Source of the DNA: Comamonas odontotermitis
GTDB lineage: Bacteria > Pseudomonadota > Gammaproteobacteria > Burkholderiales > Burkholderiaceae_C
DNA: 64,000 nt
NCBI RefSeq assembly: GCF_020080045.1
Contig: NZ_CP083451.1
Location: 992,001-1,056,000 of the forward strand
Direction: 5' to 3'
The notes beneath the pieces were generated by a model. It was given only the letters and a program-made list of their open reading frames with translations, was not told where the DNA came from and ran no database searches. The translations under genes and the position numbers were made by a program. Positions 34,111-44,171 of the stretch are shown here, in pieces (position 1 is the first letter of the stretch; every line of letters starts with the position of its first letter).

Positions 34111-34389
34111 ATGTTCAATAAAAAAAACCGCCAGCATGGCGTAACCTTGCTTGAATCACTGATTGCCATTGTTCTCGCTGCGCTTGGCGTCATAGGAATG
34201 ATCGGCATTCAACTGCGTACGCTCGCCGATACACAGAATACAGTGCGACGTGAACACCTTCGCCGCACCCGTGCGCCATCGGCACATCTCGTGGCCGAGA
34301 CTGCTGCGCTTGCTCGTAGCGAATCAAAGCGAGTGAAAGCAGAAACTGGCGATATACCTATTCGGCGCATAGCAGCCTGGGCTTGGTAG
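34111..34389 (+). pseudogene. pilV: Truncated pilV-like minor pilin gene
   Basis: The first 48 codons encode a normal prepilin leader and helix (HG|VTLLESLIAIVLAALGVIG) ending IQLRTLADTQNTVRRE. This is almost the same as IQ/VQLRTLSDTQNTVRRE in the complete pilV at 35449. After base 34254 similarity stops abruptly and the frame runs into 44 unrelated, Arg/Ala-rich codons before a stop. The intact pilV is 225 residues. The gene has therefore lost its globular domain through an insertion or deletion. Confidence 0.8.
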
Positions 34390-34933
34390 AGGTCTTCCGA
34401 CGGAAAGAATGGGCCTTCACAAGCTGGCACCTGTCGTCTGGTGTCAATGTGTGACGGCACTCTCCAAAAAACTTTTGCTTCCAAGCATGAAGCCATTGGC
34501 TGATGAAGCAGTTCGGCACAGTCTAAGCGGTTGCTGTGATGACAGCGCAGCGGCACCCTCAGGAGAGTCAAAGGCGGCGCAGTGAGCGGTGCCTGACCAT
34601 AGGAAACGAGACGCGGCAGTCCGACCAGCGCAAAAGATCCGCCGACGAAAGGCACAAAAGCTTCAGCTATTTATTGATAGAATTAATGTATCAATTGCGT
34701 AAATTTGAAAAAATGATTTTGTCCTCAACCAAGTGGAACCCTCTGCAAAAGGACTTTTCGCTCCTGAGCATACTTGTATCTATTGTTACCTGGGGTTTTG
34801 GAATTCCTGGGGGTACACGCATGCAGAGGGCATTGCTGATGGGTGTTCGGAAAGCCCGAGTCGGTGCAGACGCCTTGAATTTGGCCATGCGGCCATCGGT
34901 CCTCTTTGGCGCTATTTCAAGGAGCCGTATTTG
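34255..34933. other. Unidentified DNA between the two fimT-pilV units
   Basis: These 679 bases begin exactly where pilV similarity ends. The first 400 are GC-richer than the flanking pilus genes; the last 250 are AT-rich. An open frame on the minus strand (34655 to 34209) encodes 148 residues of low-confidence character. I see no transposase, no clear terminal inverted repeats and no target duplication. A remnant of a mobile element or foreign fragment is possible. Confidence 0.4.
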
Positions 34934-35455
34934 ATGGCCGATAAATTTCATCGTAAAAGAAGTTCGGGCTTTACCTTGGTAGAACTGATGGTCACGATCA
35001 CCATCATGGCTGTACTCGCCGCGCTGGCGGCGCCGAGCTTCACAGGATTGATAGAACGCTGGCGGGTGCGCTCTGCCGTAGAAGAACTACAAGCCACGCT
35101 GTACTACGCCCGCTCGGAGGCCATCAAGCGCGGAGGGGGCATTGTTTTACAGAAAAAAGCCAACGGCACTGATGGTTGCCAGCAAGCGGCGGCCACGATT
35201 GAGTGGGGATGTGGTTGGACTGTCAGTACTGCAGGCAGTTTGTTGAAAACTGTGTCACCTCCTGTCAAGGTGAATGTAACGCAAGCTCCTTCTGGTGCTT
35301 CAATAAGGTTTGATCGATATGGCATGGCAGGCCTGAATGCTCATAGTTTTGTAATCTCGCCAGCGGGCTCTGGCGTAAGTTCTTCAGCTACCACCACGCT
35401 ATGCGTGGCGTCAGGTGGCCGGATTCGAACGCTGCCAGGAGACGTTTCATGCTAA
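34934..35455 (+). CDS. fimT: Type IV minor pilin FimT/GspH-like, copy 2
   Basis: The predicted protein has 173 residues from the ATG at 34934 (AAGGAG lies 14 bases upstream). The prepilin site is SG|FTLVELMVTITIMAVL with Glu5, followed by AALAAPSFTGLIERW. The globular domain has paired cysteines (DGCQQ and WGCGW, and a C-terminal pair LCVASGG...VSC). It overlaps the pilV start by seven bases, so the two are translationally coupled. It is the paralogue of the gene at 33544. Confidence 0.9.
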   Translation: MADKFHRKRSSGFTLVELMVTITIMAVLAALAAPSFTGLIERWRVRSAVEELQATLYYARSEAIKRGGGIVLQKKANGTDGCQQAAATIEWGCGWTVSTAGSLLKTVSPPVKVNVTQAPSGASIRFDRYGMAGLNAHSFVISPAGSGVSSSATTTLCVASGGRIRTLPGDVSC

Positions 35456-36126
35456 CAATATCTGTCAAGCGCCAACGCGGTATTACCTTGCTTGAATCGC
35501 TAATCGCTCTGGTAGTGGCATCGCTGGGAATTCTGGGTATTGTTGGAGTGCAGTTGCGAACGCTTTCCGACACGCAGAACACTGTTCGTCGTGAACAGGC
35601 TATCCGTCTGATTGAGGATTTGAGCGAGCGTATGAAGGTCAATCCCAATGCCATGGGGGTGATGGGCTCCTACATCTCGAACTTTGCCAATGAGCCTGCG
35701 CTAAGTGACTGTACTTCCGGTTGCACGCCAGCTACTCAGGCTGCTTACGATCTTGCGCTATGGAAACAGGCTGTGAAAACTCTACCAATGGGGAGGGCCA
35801 GTATTTTTGTTCCGCCAGGCGAGGCTGCCATTAATACAGGCCGTACTCGTCAATTGGGCGTAATGGTGGCTTGGCGTGAAAACGAGAGCAAAGACCTCAC
35901 GGGTGACGATAAAAAACAGATTGACGCCACTCAAGTGCGTGCAGCAGATGGAAGCTTAAGTGCCGGTGGAGGCGCGGATACTGCAGTAGATGCCTGCCCT
36001 AGTGGTTTCACCTGCCATCTGCAATACATTCCCATCAGTGCCCGCTGCGCTCCTTATAAGGTCCCGAGCAAAGCAGGAAGTACTGCCCCGACCCAAGACA
36101 CTCGCTATTTTTGCCCAGGAAACTGA
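35449..36126 (+). CDS. pilV: Type IV pilus minor pilin PilV
   Basis: The predicted protein has 225 residues. The prepilin site is RG|ITLLESLIALVVASLG with Glu5. QLRTLSDTQNTVRREQAIRL is the usual PilV continuation. Cysteine-rich segments (DCTSGCTP, DACPSGFTC) suggest disulfides in the periplasmic domain. PilV, PilW and PilX form the pilus-tip complex with PilY1 that primes assembly. It starts inside the end of fimT copy 2 and ends one base before pilW. Confidence 0.92.
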   Translation: MLTISVKRQRGITLLESLIALVVASLGILGIVGVQLRTLSDTQNTVRREQAIRLIEDLSERMKVNPNAMGVMGSYISNFANEPALSDCTSGCTPATQAAYDLALWKQAVKTLPMGRASIFVPPGEAAINTGRTRQLGVMVAWRENESKDLTGDDKKQIDATQVRAADGSLSAGGGADTAVDACPSGFTCHLQYIPISARCAPYKVPSKAGSTAPTQDTRYFCPGN

Positions 36127-36127
36127 T

Positions 36128-37114
36128 ATGCCAAAAAAAATAGTCACTGGTAGCCGTCACATGTGTGTTGAAGATAGGAGATATTCGAAAAAAGGATATC
36201 AACGCGGTGTTAGTCTCGTCGAGTTGATGGTTGGTATTGCTATTGGCCTAATGGTGGTAGCCGTAGCTGGGGGGGTGTTGATGGTTTCTCGTGGTCTTAC
36301 TGGAACTGTCAGCGATGTCAGTCAGATTCAACAGCAAGCGGCGTATGCGCTGCGAGCCATTGGACAACAGGTGCGCCAGTCCGGTTCGCTTTACCTCAAT
36401 CTCAATCCTGAAAATGAGACCAATACTGATATCGACCGTTATGCGATACCAGTGGCATTCGAAACTCGGGCGGGAACAGGTAATTTCGGATTTGATCCCA
36501 AGACGGACTCAATTAGGGGCACTGCCACAACGCTCAACGTGGGATACAGTCGTTATGCGGAAACCTTATTTTTTAAAGAAAATGCAAGTGACCCCGATGC
36601 TCAATCGCAATCGCGCGACTGTTTAGGCGGTCCCTCGGATGCTGCTGCCAACTCAATATATCGGCGCTTACAAAGCAATTTTTCGTTCAGTGCAATCGGC
36701 GGCAGCAATGATCTTGTCTGTACCGGCACCGCCATTCCTGCACAAACACAGCCAATTGTAACCAATGTCGCCAATTTTCAGATTCGCTATCTATTACAGG
36801 GAAAGAGTGGTAGTAATGCAGGCAGTACCACCATCAGATATGCCAATACTGGTGATTCTGGCTTTAGCTGGGCCAAGGTGACGGGAGTAGAAGTCTGCTT
36901 AGTACTTTATGGTACCGAGCGTATGGATTTGCTTACAGGCGATATCTCATCCTATACCGATTGTGACGGAACGACTCGAGTCGACATGTCCAGTGCTGCT
37001 TCTACTGATATGAATGGCGTTGCTATTGGTACTGCCCGCGCTGGGCGTTTGCACATGGTATTTCGTAATACTTATCAATTGCGCAGCCAGGGGCTGATCG
37101 GCAGCGTCCTGTGA
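36128..37114 (+). CDS. pilW: Type IV pilus minor pilin PilW
   Basis: The predicted protein has 328 residues with a 27-residue leader ending in YQRG, then VSLVELMVGIAIGLMVVAVA with Glu5. The large C-terminal domain of about 280 residues is typical of PilW. The ATG at 36128 lies one base after the pilV stop, so coupling is likely. The frame is open further up only as an overlap with pilV. Confidence 0.9.
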   Translation: MPKKIVTGSRHMCVEDRRYSKKGYQRGVSLVELMVGIAIGLMVVAVAGGVLMVSRGLTGTVSDVSQIQQQAAYALRAIGQQVRQSGSLYLNLNPENETNTDIDRYAIPVAFETRAGTGNFGFDPKTDSIRGTATTLNVGYSRYAETLFFKENASDPDAQSQSRDCLGGPSDAAANSIYRRLQSNFSFSAIGGSNDLVCTGTAIPAQTQPIVTNVANFQIRYLLQGKSGSNAGSTTIRYANTGDSGFSWAKVTGVEVCLVLYGTERMDLLTGDISSYTDCDGTTRVDMSSAASTDMNGVAIGTARAGRLHMVFRNTYQLRSQGLIGSVL

Positions 37115-37133
37115 TCTCTAAAAAGAGCAAAAA

Positions 37134-37943
37134 ATGATGCAAGAGCGATCCTTCTCCTTTCACTCTCCATGTCAAATTGGTGCCGGTGCACAGCAGCGTG
37201 GCATTGCGCTGTTTGTGGTCATTGTGTTTGTCATGTTGTCGATGCTGCTGGCATTGTGGGCTTCGCGTACTTCGATATTCAGCGAAATGGTGGTCGGTAA
37301 TGATGCTGATTACCAGCGTGCCTATGAAGCCGCGCAGGCGCTGCTGCAGGATGCGGAACTGGATATCCGTGGCCAAGATGCTGGTGGCAGTCCATGTACG
37401 CCGAACACCAGTAACGACAAAGTTTGTCGCCGCAATCCCAGTATTGATCAAATCCCATTAGAGGGCAAAGACGTAGGCAAGCTGCTGGCGGAGCTGAATG
37501 CGGCAAATACCTCTGTCAACCCCACACAATGCAACAATGCCCTTTGTATTAAGCGCGAAGGTGTGCAGGATTTTTGGAATAACGCAGATCCTAGCCGGGG
37601 CACTACATTGGGCCAGATGACGGGACCTACCAGTGCAGGGGGAGTTGTAGGTGCGCGTTATGGAATGTTCACTGGCGCGCAATTGGGTACTTCAAATCCT
37701 ATTCTTGCGGAAACGGCTGCAGGCAAAGGAGGTTGGTACTGGATAGAGGTGCTTCCATATAGCGAAAGCAGCAAAAATGCTGGCTTGATTGTTGATGCCT
37801 CTGGTGTTTCCACCAAAAACTACCTCGCGCTCAATTTGCTGCCCAGTGTAGTCTACCGTATCACATCGGTGGCTAATGGCCGCAAGCCTGGCTCCATGGT
37901 TGTGCTGCAGCAAACCTATGCGCGGCAAAAGCTCAAGGATTGA
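37134..37943 (+). CDS. pilX: Type IV pilus minor pilin PilX
   Basis: The predicted protein has 269 residues. The leader ends QQRG and the helix reads IALFVVIVFVMLSMLLALWA, without the Glu5 of the other pilins, as usual for PilX. QRAYEAAQALLQDAELDIRG is the conserved segment after the helix. Paired ATGs at 37134 and 37137 are both usable; AAAGAG lies 9 bases before. It lies 19 bases after pilW. Confidence 0.88.
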   Translation: MMQERSFSFHSPCQIGAGAQQRGIALFVVIVFVMLSMLLALWASRTSIFSEMVVGNDADYQRAYEAAQALLQDAELDIRGQDAGGSPCTPNTSNDKVCRRNPSIDQIPLEGKDVGKLLAELNAANTSVNPTQCNNALCIKREGVQDFWNNADPSRGTTLGQMTGPTSAGGVVGARYGMFTGAQLGTSNPILAETAAGKGGWYWIEVLPYSESSKNAGLIVDASGVSTKNYLALNLLPSVVYRITSVANGRKPGSMVVLQQTYARQKLKD

Positions 37944-38035
37944 TTGGGTTGCCAGTTAATGAGCCCTTTCATAAATTTCATGATCGCGTAAACGCAATTT
38001 AATAAATGAACCAATTGGATAGAGAGGAGGGTAGT

Positions 38036-41000
38036 ATGGCCTGTAACGCACCCCATCGCTTTCGCAAAAACCTATTAACCATAGCGGTCATTGCAGCTAT
38101 TGTGCCGCATGGCGCATTTGCGCTGGATTTGGCCAGTGGACCACCGGGCACTAAAGAGCCCTATGTAGCGCCCAACGTTATTCTGTCTTTGGATGACTCG
38201 GGAAGTATGGGTAATGCCGCCACTGTGGGAACCAAGGCATATACACTCAAAGCTGCTTTGATAGATGTGTTTAATGACACGAGTCTACTGCCAGATGGAA
38301 AAATTCGACTTGCCTGGCAAACGATGAACAGCGTTCCAAAGGTCAATGGATCCCAATGGCTGACAACTTTAGGCACAGGTGCTGCTTCTGCGTCAACAGC
38401 AAATACCTCGGCCAACAGGAATCTCATGCGTCCGCTGGAAGGTCAGCATCGTGCCAATTTTCTGACCTACATGGCTAACTTTCAGGCAAGCGGCGGCACT
38501 CCTACTCACGATATGGTACAGCGTGCCGATCAATATATGCGTGCTGGTCTCAATCAGAATGGACCTTGGGCAACTAAGCCGGGGCAAGGTAGTCCTGAGT
38601 ATTTAGGTTGCCGTCGCAACTACCACATTCTATTGACCGATGGTGGTTGGAATGGGAGTGAAAGGACAACCTCTCCTCGCAATTATGATGGGGCGGCGAC
38701 TACGCTACCTGATGGCACCGTGTATGGCAGCAATACCGCCAATAATCGGCTCTACAGAGATAGTGAGAGTTACACGACAATAGCTGATTGGGCGATGTAT
38801 AGCTGGGGAACTAAATTACAGGATCCAGCCCTATTGGATGGTACGGTGCAGCCATCCGTTGATTATCGTAAGGCGCCTAGCGACGAAACATTCAAAAACC
38901 GGGTGACTGGGGCAACAGCAACACTGGATCGTTTTTGGAACCCGCGCTACGATCCTGCTACTTGGCCGCATATGGTGACTTTCACAATTGGTTTTGGTAT
39001 TGATGCCCTACCCAGCGTGAATTATCTTTCTAATGGAAAGAATGCAGCAATGACAAAGCCGACGTCGATGCTGCCTTACGGGTTTGATGGAAATTTGGCA
39101 GATTATGCCAATGGAACTTATTCATGGAAGGCCTGGGGCGGGCAGACAAGTGGCCCACCAGGGGTTGGTACTGCAGATCGCGGTCACGACATGTGGCATG
39201 CTGCCCTGAATGGGCGTGGCTCATTTTATGCGGTAGAGAAAAACGAAGACTTGAAAAAGGCCTTCCAGGCTATTATTGGTACTATCAATACTGAGAATAG
39301 CGCTGACTTGACATCTACTGCGGCCAGTGGCGCCAATGCATCACGTTTTGATGTTGCTACCTTTACAGGCGCTTACGAGCCCTCCAATGCTTGGAAGGGG
39401 TATGTAAAAGCTGAAACTGTAAACAAAGACGGTAGTACAACCGAAATATGGGGGAAAAAAAATACATCGCAGCTGCTGGATGCAGTGAATCCAAGTAGTC
39501 GTCTGATTTTGAGCTGGAGCGACCAATTGGCATTGGTAGACGCAGCAGTGGCAGAAAAAGGTGGTGTGGCATTTAAATGGTCTACTAGCCAGACCTATCT
39601 GAGTACCACACAAAATGCAAAAATAGGCTTAAACACAACGTCTCCATTGGTTACTAGTGGAGCGAATATTTTGGCCTATATTCGAGGCGAGCGTATTTAT
39701 GAGGCGCCGGATGGTGGGGCAACTTCTAGCATGCCTTTTCGCAAGCGTCAAAGTATTCAAGGCGATATTATAAATTCAGGAGTGTGGTATACAGGGGCGC
39801 CAGCGGGTACGTATGCACAGCAAGGATATAGTAATTTCGTGCGCGCCCAAAAATCCCGCGAACCTATGATATATGTAGGGGGCAATGATGGTATGCTGCA
39901 CGGATTTTCTGCTGCTGATGGCTCTGAAAAAATCGCTTATATCCCTCAAGGAGTGATCGCCTCACTTAAAGACTTAACTAGTCCTGGTTATACCCACAAA
40001 TACTATGTAGATGGTTCTCCCATGACTGGTGATGTGGAATTGGGTGGTGTAGTGACTGGCGGTGCTGGCTCTTACTACCAGCCTAATTGGCGTACCTTGC
40101 TTGTGGGTACATTGGGTGCTGGAGGCAAAGGCTATTTTGTGCTAGACGTCACCAACCCCGTCGTTGGGAGTTCTTCGAGTGCCCCCACCTTTACGGAAGC
40201 GAATGCGAGTACGCTGGTCAAATTGGACCGAACGCGCGGAGTTGCGGACGAACGAAACTGCACCTCTCTGACCAGTGGTTCCGCAGAGAAGGCTTTTTGC
40301 GAAAAGGCCGCTGATGAAGACAAAGACATTGGCTATATCACGGCAAAACCGGTATTGGATGAAAGCGACCCCATGCGCACTACCCAGATTACACGCATGA
40401 ACAATGGGCGCTGGGCAGTAGTTCTGGGCAATGGATATAACAGTGCCAATCAACGTCCAGTGTTGCTGGTGCAGTATCTGGATGGCAAAAAAGAGCTATT
40501 GCGGCTTGTTGCAACGGGGGCAATTACTGCTCCCGCACCCGTGGGTTGCACTAACTTTGACGCAGACTGCTATCGCACCAAGGACAATGGCCTGTCAGCG
40601 CCGCGGTTGGTGGACTTGAATGGTGATGGTCGAGTCGACATTGCCTATGCAGGTGACAACAATGGTAATTTGTGGAAGTTTGACCTGACCAGTGATGATG
40701 CTGGCCAGTGGAGCGTAGCTTTGGGTGGTACCCCGTTGTTTACTGCACGTGGGCCAGCCTCGTTGGGTTCTAGTGCACGTAATAATCCGCAGCCCATTAC
40801 CGTGGCCCCGACTGCGCGTGCCAATGACCGAAAGAAGTGCTTGGAATTCGTGGTGGTGGGCGGCATTAAATCCTGTAAATCTGGGAAGGAAGAGGCCGTT
40901 GGAGGCATGATGGTCTCTTTTGGTACAGGTCGCAATGTAACGACCTCTGACCCTAATAGCGTAGAGGTGCAGACCTTGTACTCAGTGTTGGATAACACTC

Positions 41001-41683
41001 GCTACCAGTTGCGCTATAGCGGCAACTCATCTAAAAAGCAGTTAAAAGTCTGTGATGCGTCAGCATGCCCTACACCTGCGGCACTGGGTATCGGGGTTGT
41101 GACTGCAGGGCTTGTCAAACGGTCGATCACTGCAGCGAATATTAGCGGCACGTCTGCAACACCGGGTGCCGGCCGGGTGGTGGAGGATGAAGATTTGTAT
41201 GAAACAGACGATGCCTACACCAAATATTGGCTGAAGACAAAGAATGGCTGGTATATGGACTTGCCTGCTGTGGGTGAGCGTTTGCTTAAGAGTATGGAGA
41301 TGTATGACAACACCAATATTCTGATGGCTTATACTCAAGTGCCTGCCAAGGGATCGAATGTAGATGTGACCAAAGAGAGTTGCGAATCTACATCAGTGGA
41401 TGCTGAACGTCAGTACCGTACCATGCTAAATATTATGGATGGGGCAAAGCCTAGCATTCAATTGGTAGATGCAGCAAATAATGGAAGCTATAAAGCCACG
41501 GATAATGACAGTGCTTCACGTGTGCAAGTAGACAAGGGACCGCATTCGCAAATCGCATCGTCCGAGACCATCATGCTGGATATAAGTACCTGCAAGAATG
41601 ATAAATGTCTACACGATGAGGCTGAGCGTATTCTGCGCATGCCTGAGCAATCGCTGCGTCCCAGCTGGCGCCAACTGAAATGA
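38036..41683 (+). CDS. pilY1: Type IV pilus tip adhesin/assembly factor PilY1
   Basis: The predicted protein has 1215 residues from the ATG at 38036, behind GAGAGGAGG; an ATG ten codons earlier lacks such a site. The signal peptide ([17 protein letters not shown]) is followed by a von Willebrand A-like N-terminal region with the metal-binding DDSGSM at residues 53-58. The C-terminal half, from about residue 600, is the PilY1 beta-propeller with [14 protein letters not shown] and a calcium site [18 protein letters not shown] near residue 865. PilY1 couples pilus extension, adhesion and surface sensing. Codon use is AT-richer than in the flanking housekeeping genes. Confidence 0.94.
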   Translation: MACNAPHRFRKNLLTIAVIAAIVPHGAFALDLASGPPGTKEPYVAPNVILSLDDSGSMGNAATVGTKAYTLKAALIDVFNDTSLLPDGKIRLAWQTMNSVPKVNGSQWLTTLGTGAASASTANTSANRNLMRPLEGQHRANFLTYMANFQASGGTPTHDMVQRADQYMRAGLNQNGPWATKPGQGSPEYLGCRRNYHILLTDGGWNGSERTTSPRNYDGAATTLPDGTVYGSNTANNRLYRDSESYTTIADWAMYSWGTKLQDPALLDGTVQPSVDYRKAPSDETFKNRVTGATATLDRFWNPRYDPATWPHMVTFTIGFGIDALPSVNYLSNGKNAAMTKPTSMLPYGFDGNLADYANGTYSWKAWGGQTSGPPGVGTADRGHDMWHAALNGRGSFYAVEKNEDLKKAFQAIIGTINTENSADLTSTAASGANASRFDVATFTGAYEPSNAWKGYVKAETVNKDGSTTEIWGKKNTSQLLDAVNPSSRLILSWSDQLALVDAAVAEKGGVAFKWSTSQTYLSTTQNAKIGLNTTSPLVTSGANILAYIRGERIYEAPDGGATSSMPFRKRQSIQGDIINSGVWYTGAPAGTYAQQGYSNFVRAQKSREPMIYVGGNDGMLHGFSAADGSEKIAYIPQGVIASLKDLTSPGYTHKYYVDGSPMTGDVELGGVVTGGAGSYYQPNWRTLLVGTLGAGGKGYFVLDVTNPVVGSSSSAPTFTEANASTLVKLDRTRGVADERNCTSLTSGSAEKAFCEKAADEDKDIGYITAKPVLDESDPMRTTQITRMNNGRWAVVLGNGYNSANQRPVLLVQYLDGKKELLRLVATGAITAPAPVGCTNFDADCYRTKDNGLSAPRLVDLNGDGRVDIAYAGDNNGNLWKFDLTSDDAGQWSVALGGTPLFTARGPASLGSSARNNPQPITVAPTARANDRKKCLEFVVVGGIKSCKSGKEEAVGGMMVSFGTGRNVTTSDPNSVEVQTLYSVLDNTRYQLRYSGNSSKKQLKVCDASACPTPAALGIGVVTAGLVKRSITAANISGTSATPGAGRVVEDEDLYETDDAYTKYWLKTKNGWYMDLPAVGERLLKSMEMYDNTNILMAYTQVPAKGSNVDVTKESCESTSVDAERQYRTMLNIMDGAKPSIQLVDAANNGSYKATDNDSASRVQVDKGPHSQIASSETIMLDISTCKNDKCLHDEAERILRMPEQSLRPSWRQLK

Positions 41684-41697
41684 GCGGAGGCCAAGGA

Positions 41698-42120
41698 ATG
41701 CACAAGAGAAGCAGAGTGATGCAGCAACGCGGATTTACATTGATTGAGCTAATGATTGTGGTGGCCGTGGTGGGTATTCTCACAGCCATTGCAATGCCCA
41801 GCTATAACGAATATATGCGTCGCGGTTATAGAGCCGAAGGGCGCGCTGCTTTGCTGCAAGCAGCGCAATGGATGGAGCGTGCGGCTACGGCCGGTGGAAC
41901 ATATCCGCTAAAGGCGGTCTTTCCCGAGAGCCTGAAAAAGGTGCCATCAGACCGTTACGATATTAGTATCGAATCCAGCGATGGCTCGACCTTCACATTG
42001 ATCGCCACGCCCAAAGGCAGTCAAGTGGGAGATAAGTGCGGTAGCTACACGTTGACGAACACTGGTTTTCAAGACCTACTGGGCAATACCGCAACTGTTG
42101 CGGAGTGTTGGCGTAAGTAA
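41698..42120 (+). CDS. pilE: Type IV pilin PilE-like minor pilin
   Basis: This 140-residue pilin has the prepilin site [21 protein letters not shown] with Glu5. [21 protein letters not shown] is the usual PilE continuation (given in parts: [21 protein letters not shown]). A C-terminal cysteine pair (DKCGSY and AECW) would form the D-loop disulfide. The ATG at 41698 follows GGAGG at seven bases; an in-frame ATG six codons up overlaps pilY1. As last gene of the pilVWXY1E cluster it is more likely the minor pilin PilE than the major subunit. Confidence 0.88.
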   Translation: MHKRSRVMQQRGFTLIELMIVVAVVGILTAIAMPSYNEYMRRGYRAEGRAALLQAAQWMERAATAGGTYPLKAVFPESLKKVPSDRYDISIESSDGSTFTLIATPKGSQVGDKCGSYTLTNTGFQDLLGNTATVAECWRK

Positions 42121-42195
42121 TGTTTATAAGATTCGTAAGAATTATGTGCCAAAGGTGCGTTACTGGTGCAGGCTGCTTGGGGATTTTCGTTAAGC

Positions 42196-42232
42196 TTACC
42201 TAAAGGCAAAGCGCCAAAAGCTATTCTTCTTT
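42196..42232. repeat. Partial palindromic repeat, copy 9
   Basis: Only the right arm CAAAGCGCCAAAAGCTATTCTT is recognisable, preceded by a diverged left arm. It lies between the convergent pilE and hslR genes. Confidence 0.45.
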
Positions 42233-42241
42233 GGTGAACTT

Positions 42242-42667
42242 TCACTCCGCACTCCACCGATCCCCCCAATCTCGCAATCCTTGCAACTCTCGTCTGTCGC
42301 GCTTGGTGGGACGGCCGTCCTTGAGCGTATTGGCGGGTTCGGGGGCCAAGCGGCGCTGTTCGGCCAGCGTGGCCCTCTGTGTAATGCTCTCTGCGGTCTC
42401 GGTGTAAAGCGCCTGTGCGGTGGGTGCGGGCCCACGGGTGCGGGCCATGGCGGCAATGACCACAGTCTTGGGGATGTTGCCCTGTTGCAGTTCCACGGTA
42501 TCGCCTGCTCTTACCTCTTTGCCAGGCTTGGCGCTGGTCTGGTTGACGCGCACATGGCCTTTGCTGATGGCTTCCACCGCGATGGCGCGTGTCTTGTAGA
42601 AGCGCGCGCACCACAGCCATTTGTCGATGCGCATGGATTCACTGTCAGAGGTGTCGGATGTGGACAT
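42242..42667 (-). CDS. hslR: Heat shock protein 15-like RNA-binding S4 domain protein
   Basis: This 141-residue protein has an S4 RNA-binding domain at residues 12-60 (MRIDKWLWCARFYKTRAIA, then GHVRVNQTSAKPGKEVRAGD). E. coli Hsp15 binds 50S subunits carrying stalled peptidyl-tRNA and helps recycle them. The basic C-terminal tail (DGRPTKRDRREL) fits the family. Its start overlaps the end of the tctE gene by 23 bases on the same strand. Confidence 0.9.
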   Translation of the reverse strand: MSTSDTSDSESMRIDKWLWCARFYKTRAIAVEAISKGHVRVNQTSAKPGKEVRAGDTVELQQGNIPKTVVIAAMARTRGPAPTAQALYTETAESITQRATLAEQRRLAPEPANTLKDGRPTKRDRRELQGLRDWGDRWSAE

Positions 42668-44144
42668 GTGAGGAAGGTGGGGATGTGTTGGCTACTAAAG
42701 CAAACTCTACTACAGCGTCGAATCCTTCAACGGCGCCGTTGCCATGGCGGTTACGCAAGTGCAGTTGTGCATGAAGCGCATCACAGATGGAGCGGCAAAT
42801 GGCAAGGCCCAGGCCTGATCCGCCATTGGGTGTACCGCTGACAAAAGGCTCTGCCAAGCGTGTCTGTACCGCCGGGGATACGCCTTCGCCCCAATCGCTG
42901 ACGCGCAGAATCGGGTGATTTTCTTCAATGGCCAACCTGATCTGCAAGGGCGCACCATGCGGTGAATGCTGTATGGCGTTGTGCAGCAGATTGCGTACCA
43001 GTTCACGAAGCATCCAGGGGTGGGCCAGCAGCGTCAGCTCTTCGCTCACCAGTTCAAACTGCAGGTTCTTTTCGGCCAGAAGGGGGGATAGCTCGATGAC
43101 CATGTCGCGCATGATCTCGGTCAAGCTGACGGGCTGCGCCTGCTCCGACTGCTGCAACTGCTCTACTTTTGCGAGCGACAGCATCTGGTTGGCCAGCTGG
43201 GTTGCGCGGCCTACTGTGCTGTTGATCTCATGCAAGGCCTGGAGTGGCTCCACATCGCCGCGCAAGGCCGATTGCACCTGAACCTTGAGCACGGCCAGTG
43301 GCGTGCGCAATTGATGCGATGCATCACGCACAAAGCGTTTCTGGTGTGCCAGCAGATGGGCCAGGCGCGCCATGGCGCGGTTGGTGGAGTCCACAAGGGG
43401 CAGTACTTCGACGGGGGTGGCGGGTGGCACTTTTAGCGGCTGCAGATCGTCGTTGCTGCGGCTGTTGAGCTGTTCGCTCAATTGCAGGATGGGCAGGGTG
43501 GCTCGGCGCACCACGAACACAACGACACATGCAATGCAGACAAACAGCAGCGCCTGCTTGAACAAGGTGCCCAGCAGAATCTCTCGGGCAAGGGATTCTC
43601 GGATCTGCAGTGTTTCTGCCACCTGCACGATGGCCATGCCGCGTCCGTTGGCGCTGGCTACAGGTTGCAGCAGCGCGGCAATGCGAACAGGCATACCTCG
43701 GAACTCCCCATTGTAGAAGTCCACCAGGGCCGCATAGGGCGGCTGCTGGGCGATCCGGCCCCTCCACAGTGGCAGTTCGGCAAAGCCACCAACCAGTTCG
43801 CCCGCCATCGTGGAGACGCGATAGAACAGGCGCGACTGGTTGTCCGCCTCAAAGGCCTCCAGGGCGGAGTAGGGGACGGTGGATTCGACAATGGCCAGTT
43901 CGTCATAGCCTTGCACCGTCAGCTGCTCACCAATTACCTTGGCCGATGCCAGCAAGCTGCGGTCATAGGCGGTGTTCAGGGACTGGAGCGACTGCTGGTA
44001 GAGGCTGCTGGTGTTGTAGACCATGAAGATGACCACGGGCAGCAGAATGCCGAGCAACAGATTTCGGCGGATGGAGCTATTCGAGTTGCTGGCTGTATGA
44101 GGGCTACTGGAGCTCGGCTTTGCAGTGTTGGCTGGCGTGGGCAT
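42645..44144 (-). CDS. tctE: Sensor histidine kinase TctE-like
   Basis: This 499-residue inner membrane kinase has a first helix near residues 29-45 (LLLGILLPVVIFMVY), then a periplasmic sensor domain of about 150 residues, and a second helix near LLFVCIACVVVFVV. The phospho-accepting histidine lies in FVRDASHQLRTPLAVL. The ATPase domain has the N box LVRNLLHNAIQHSP, VSDWGEGVSP and GGSGLGLAIC. TctE with TctD senses tricarboxylates and controls the divergent tctCBA genes. It lies 27 bases after tctD and overlaps hslR by 23 bases. Confidence 0.9.
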   Translation of the reverse strand: MPTPANTAKPSSSSPHTASNSNSSIRRNLLLGILLPVVIFMVYNTSSLYQQSLQSLNTAYDRSLLASAKVIGEQLTVQGYDELAIVESTVPYSALEAFEADNQSRLFYRVSTMAGELVGGFAELPLWRGRIAQQPPYAALVDFYNGEFRGMPVRIAALLQPVASANGRGMAIVQVAETLQIRESLAREILLGTLFKQALLFVCIACVVVFVVRRATLPILQLSEQLNSRSNDDLQPLKVPPATPVEVLPLVDSTNRAMARLAHLLAHQKRFVRDASHQLRTPLAVLKVQVQSALRGDVEPLQALHEINSTVGRATQLANQMLSLAKVEQLQQSEQAQPVSLTEIMRDMVIELSPLLAEKNLQFELVSEELTLLAHPWMLRELVRNLLHNAIQHSPHGAPLQIRLAIEENHPILRVSDWGEGVSPAVQTRLAEPFVSGTPNGGSGLGLAICRSICDALHAQLHLRNRHGNGAVEGFDAVVEFALVANTSPPSSHVHIRHL

Positions 44145-44171
44145 GTCTTGCAGGTGGTACGGGGTGGCATG

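Noticed and set aside
34209..34655. 148-codon minus-strand frame in the broken pilV region
   Set aside because: It overlaps the pilV remnant, has no ribosome binding site and no recognised domain; kept only as part of the unidentified segment.
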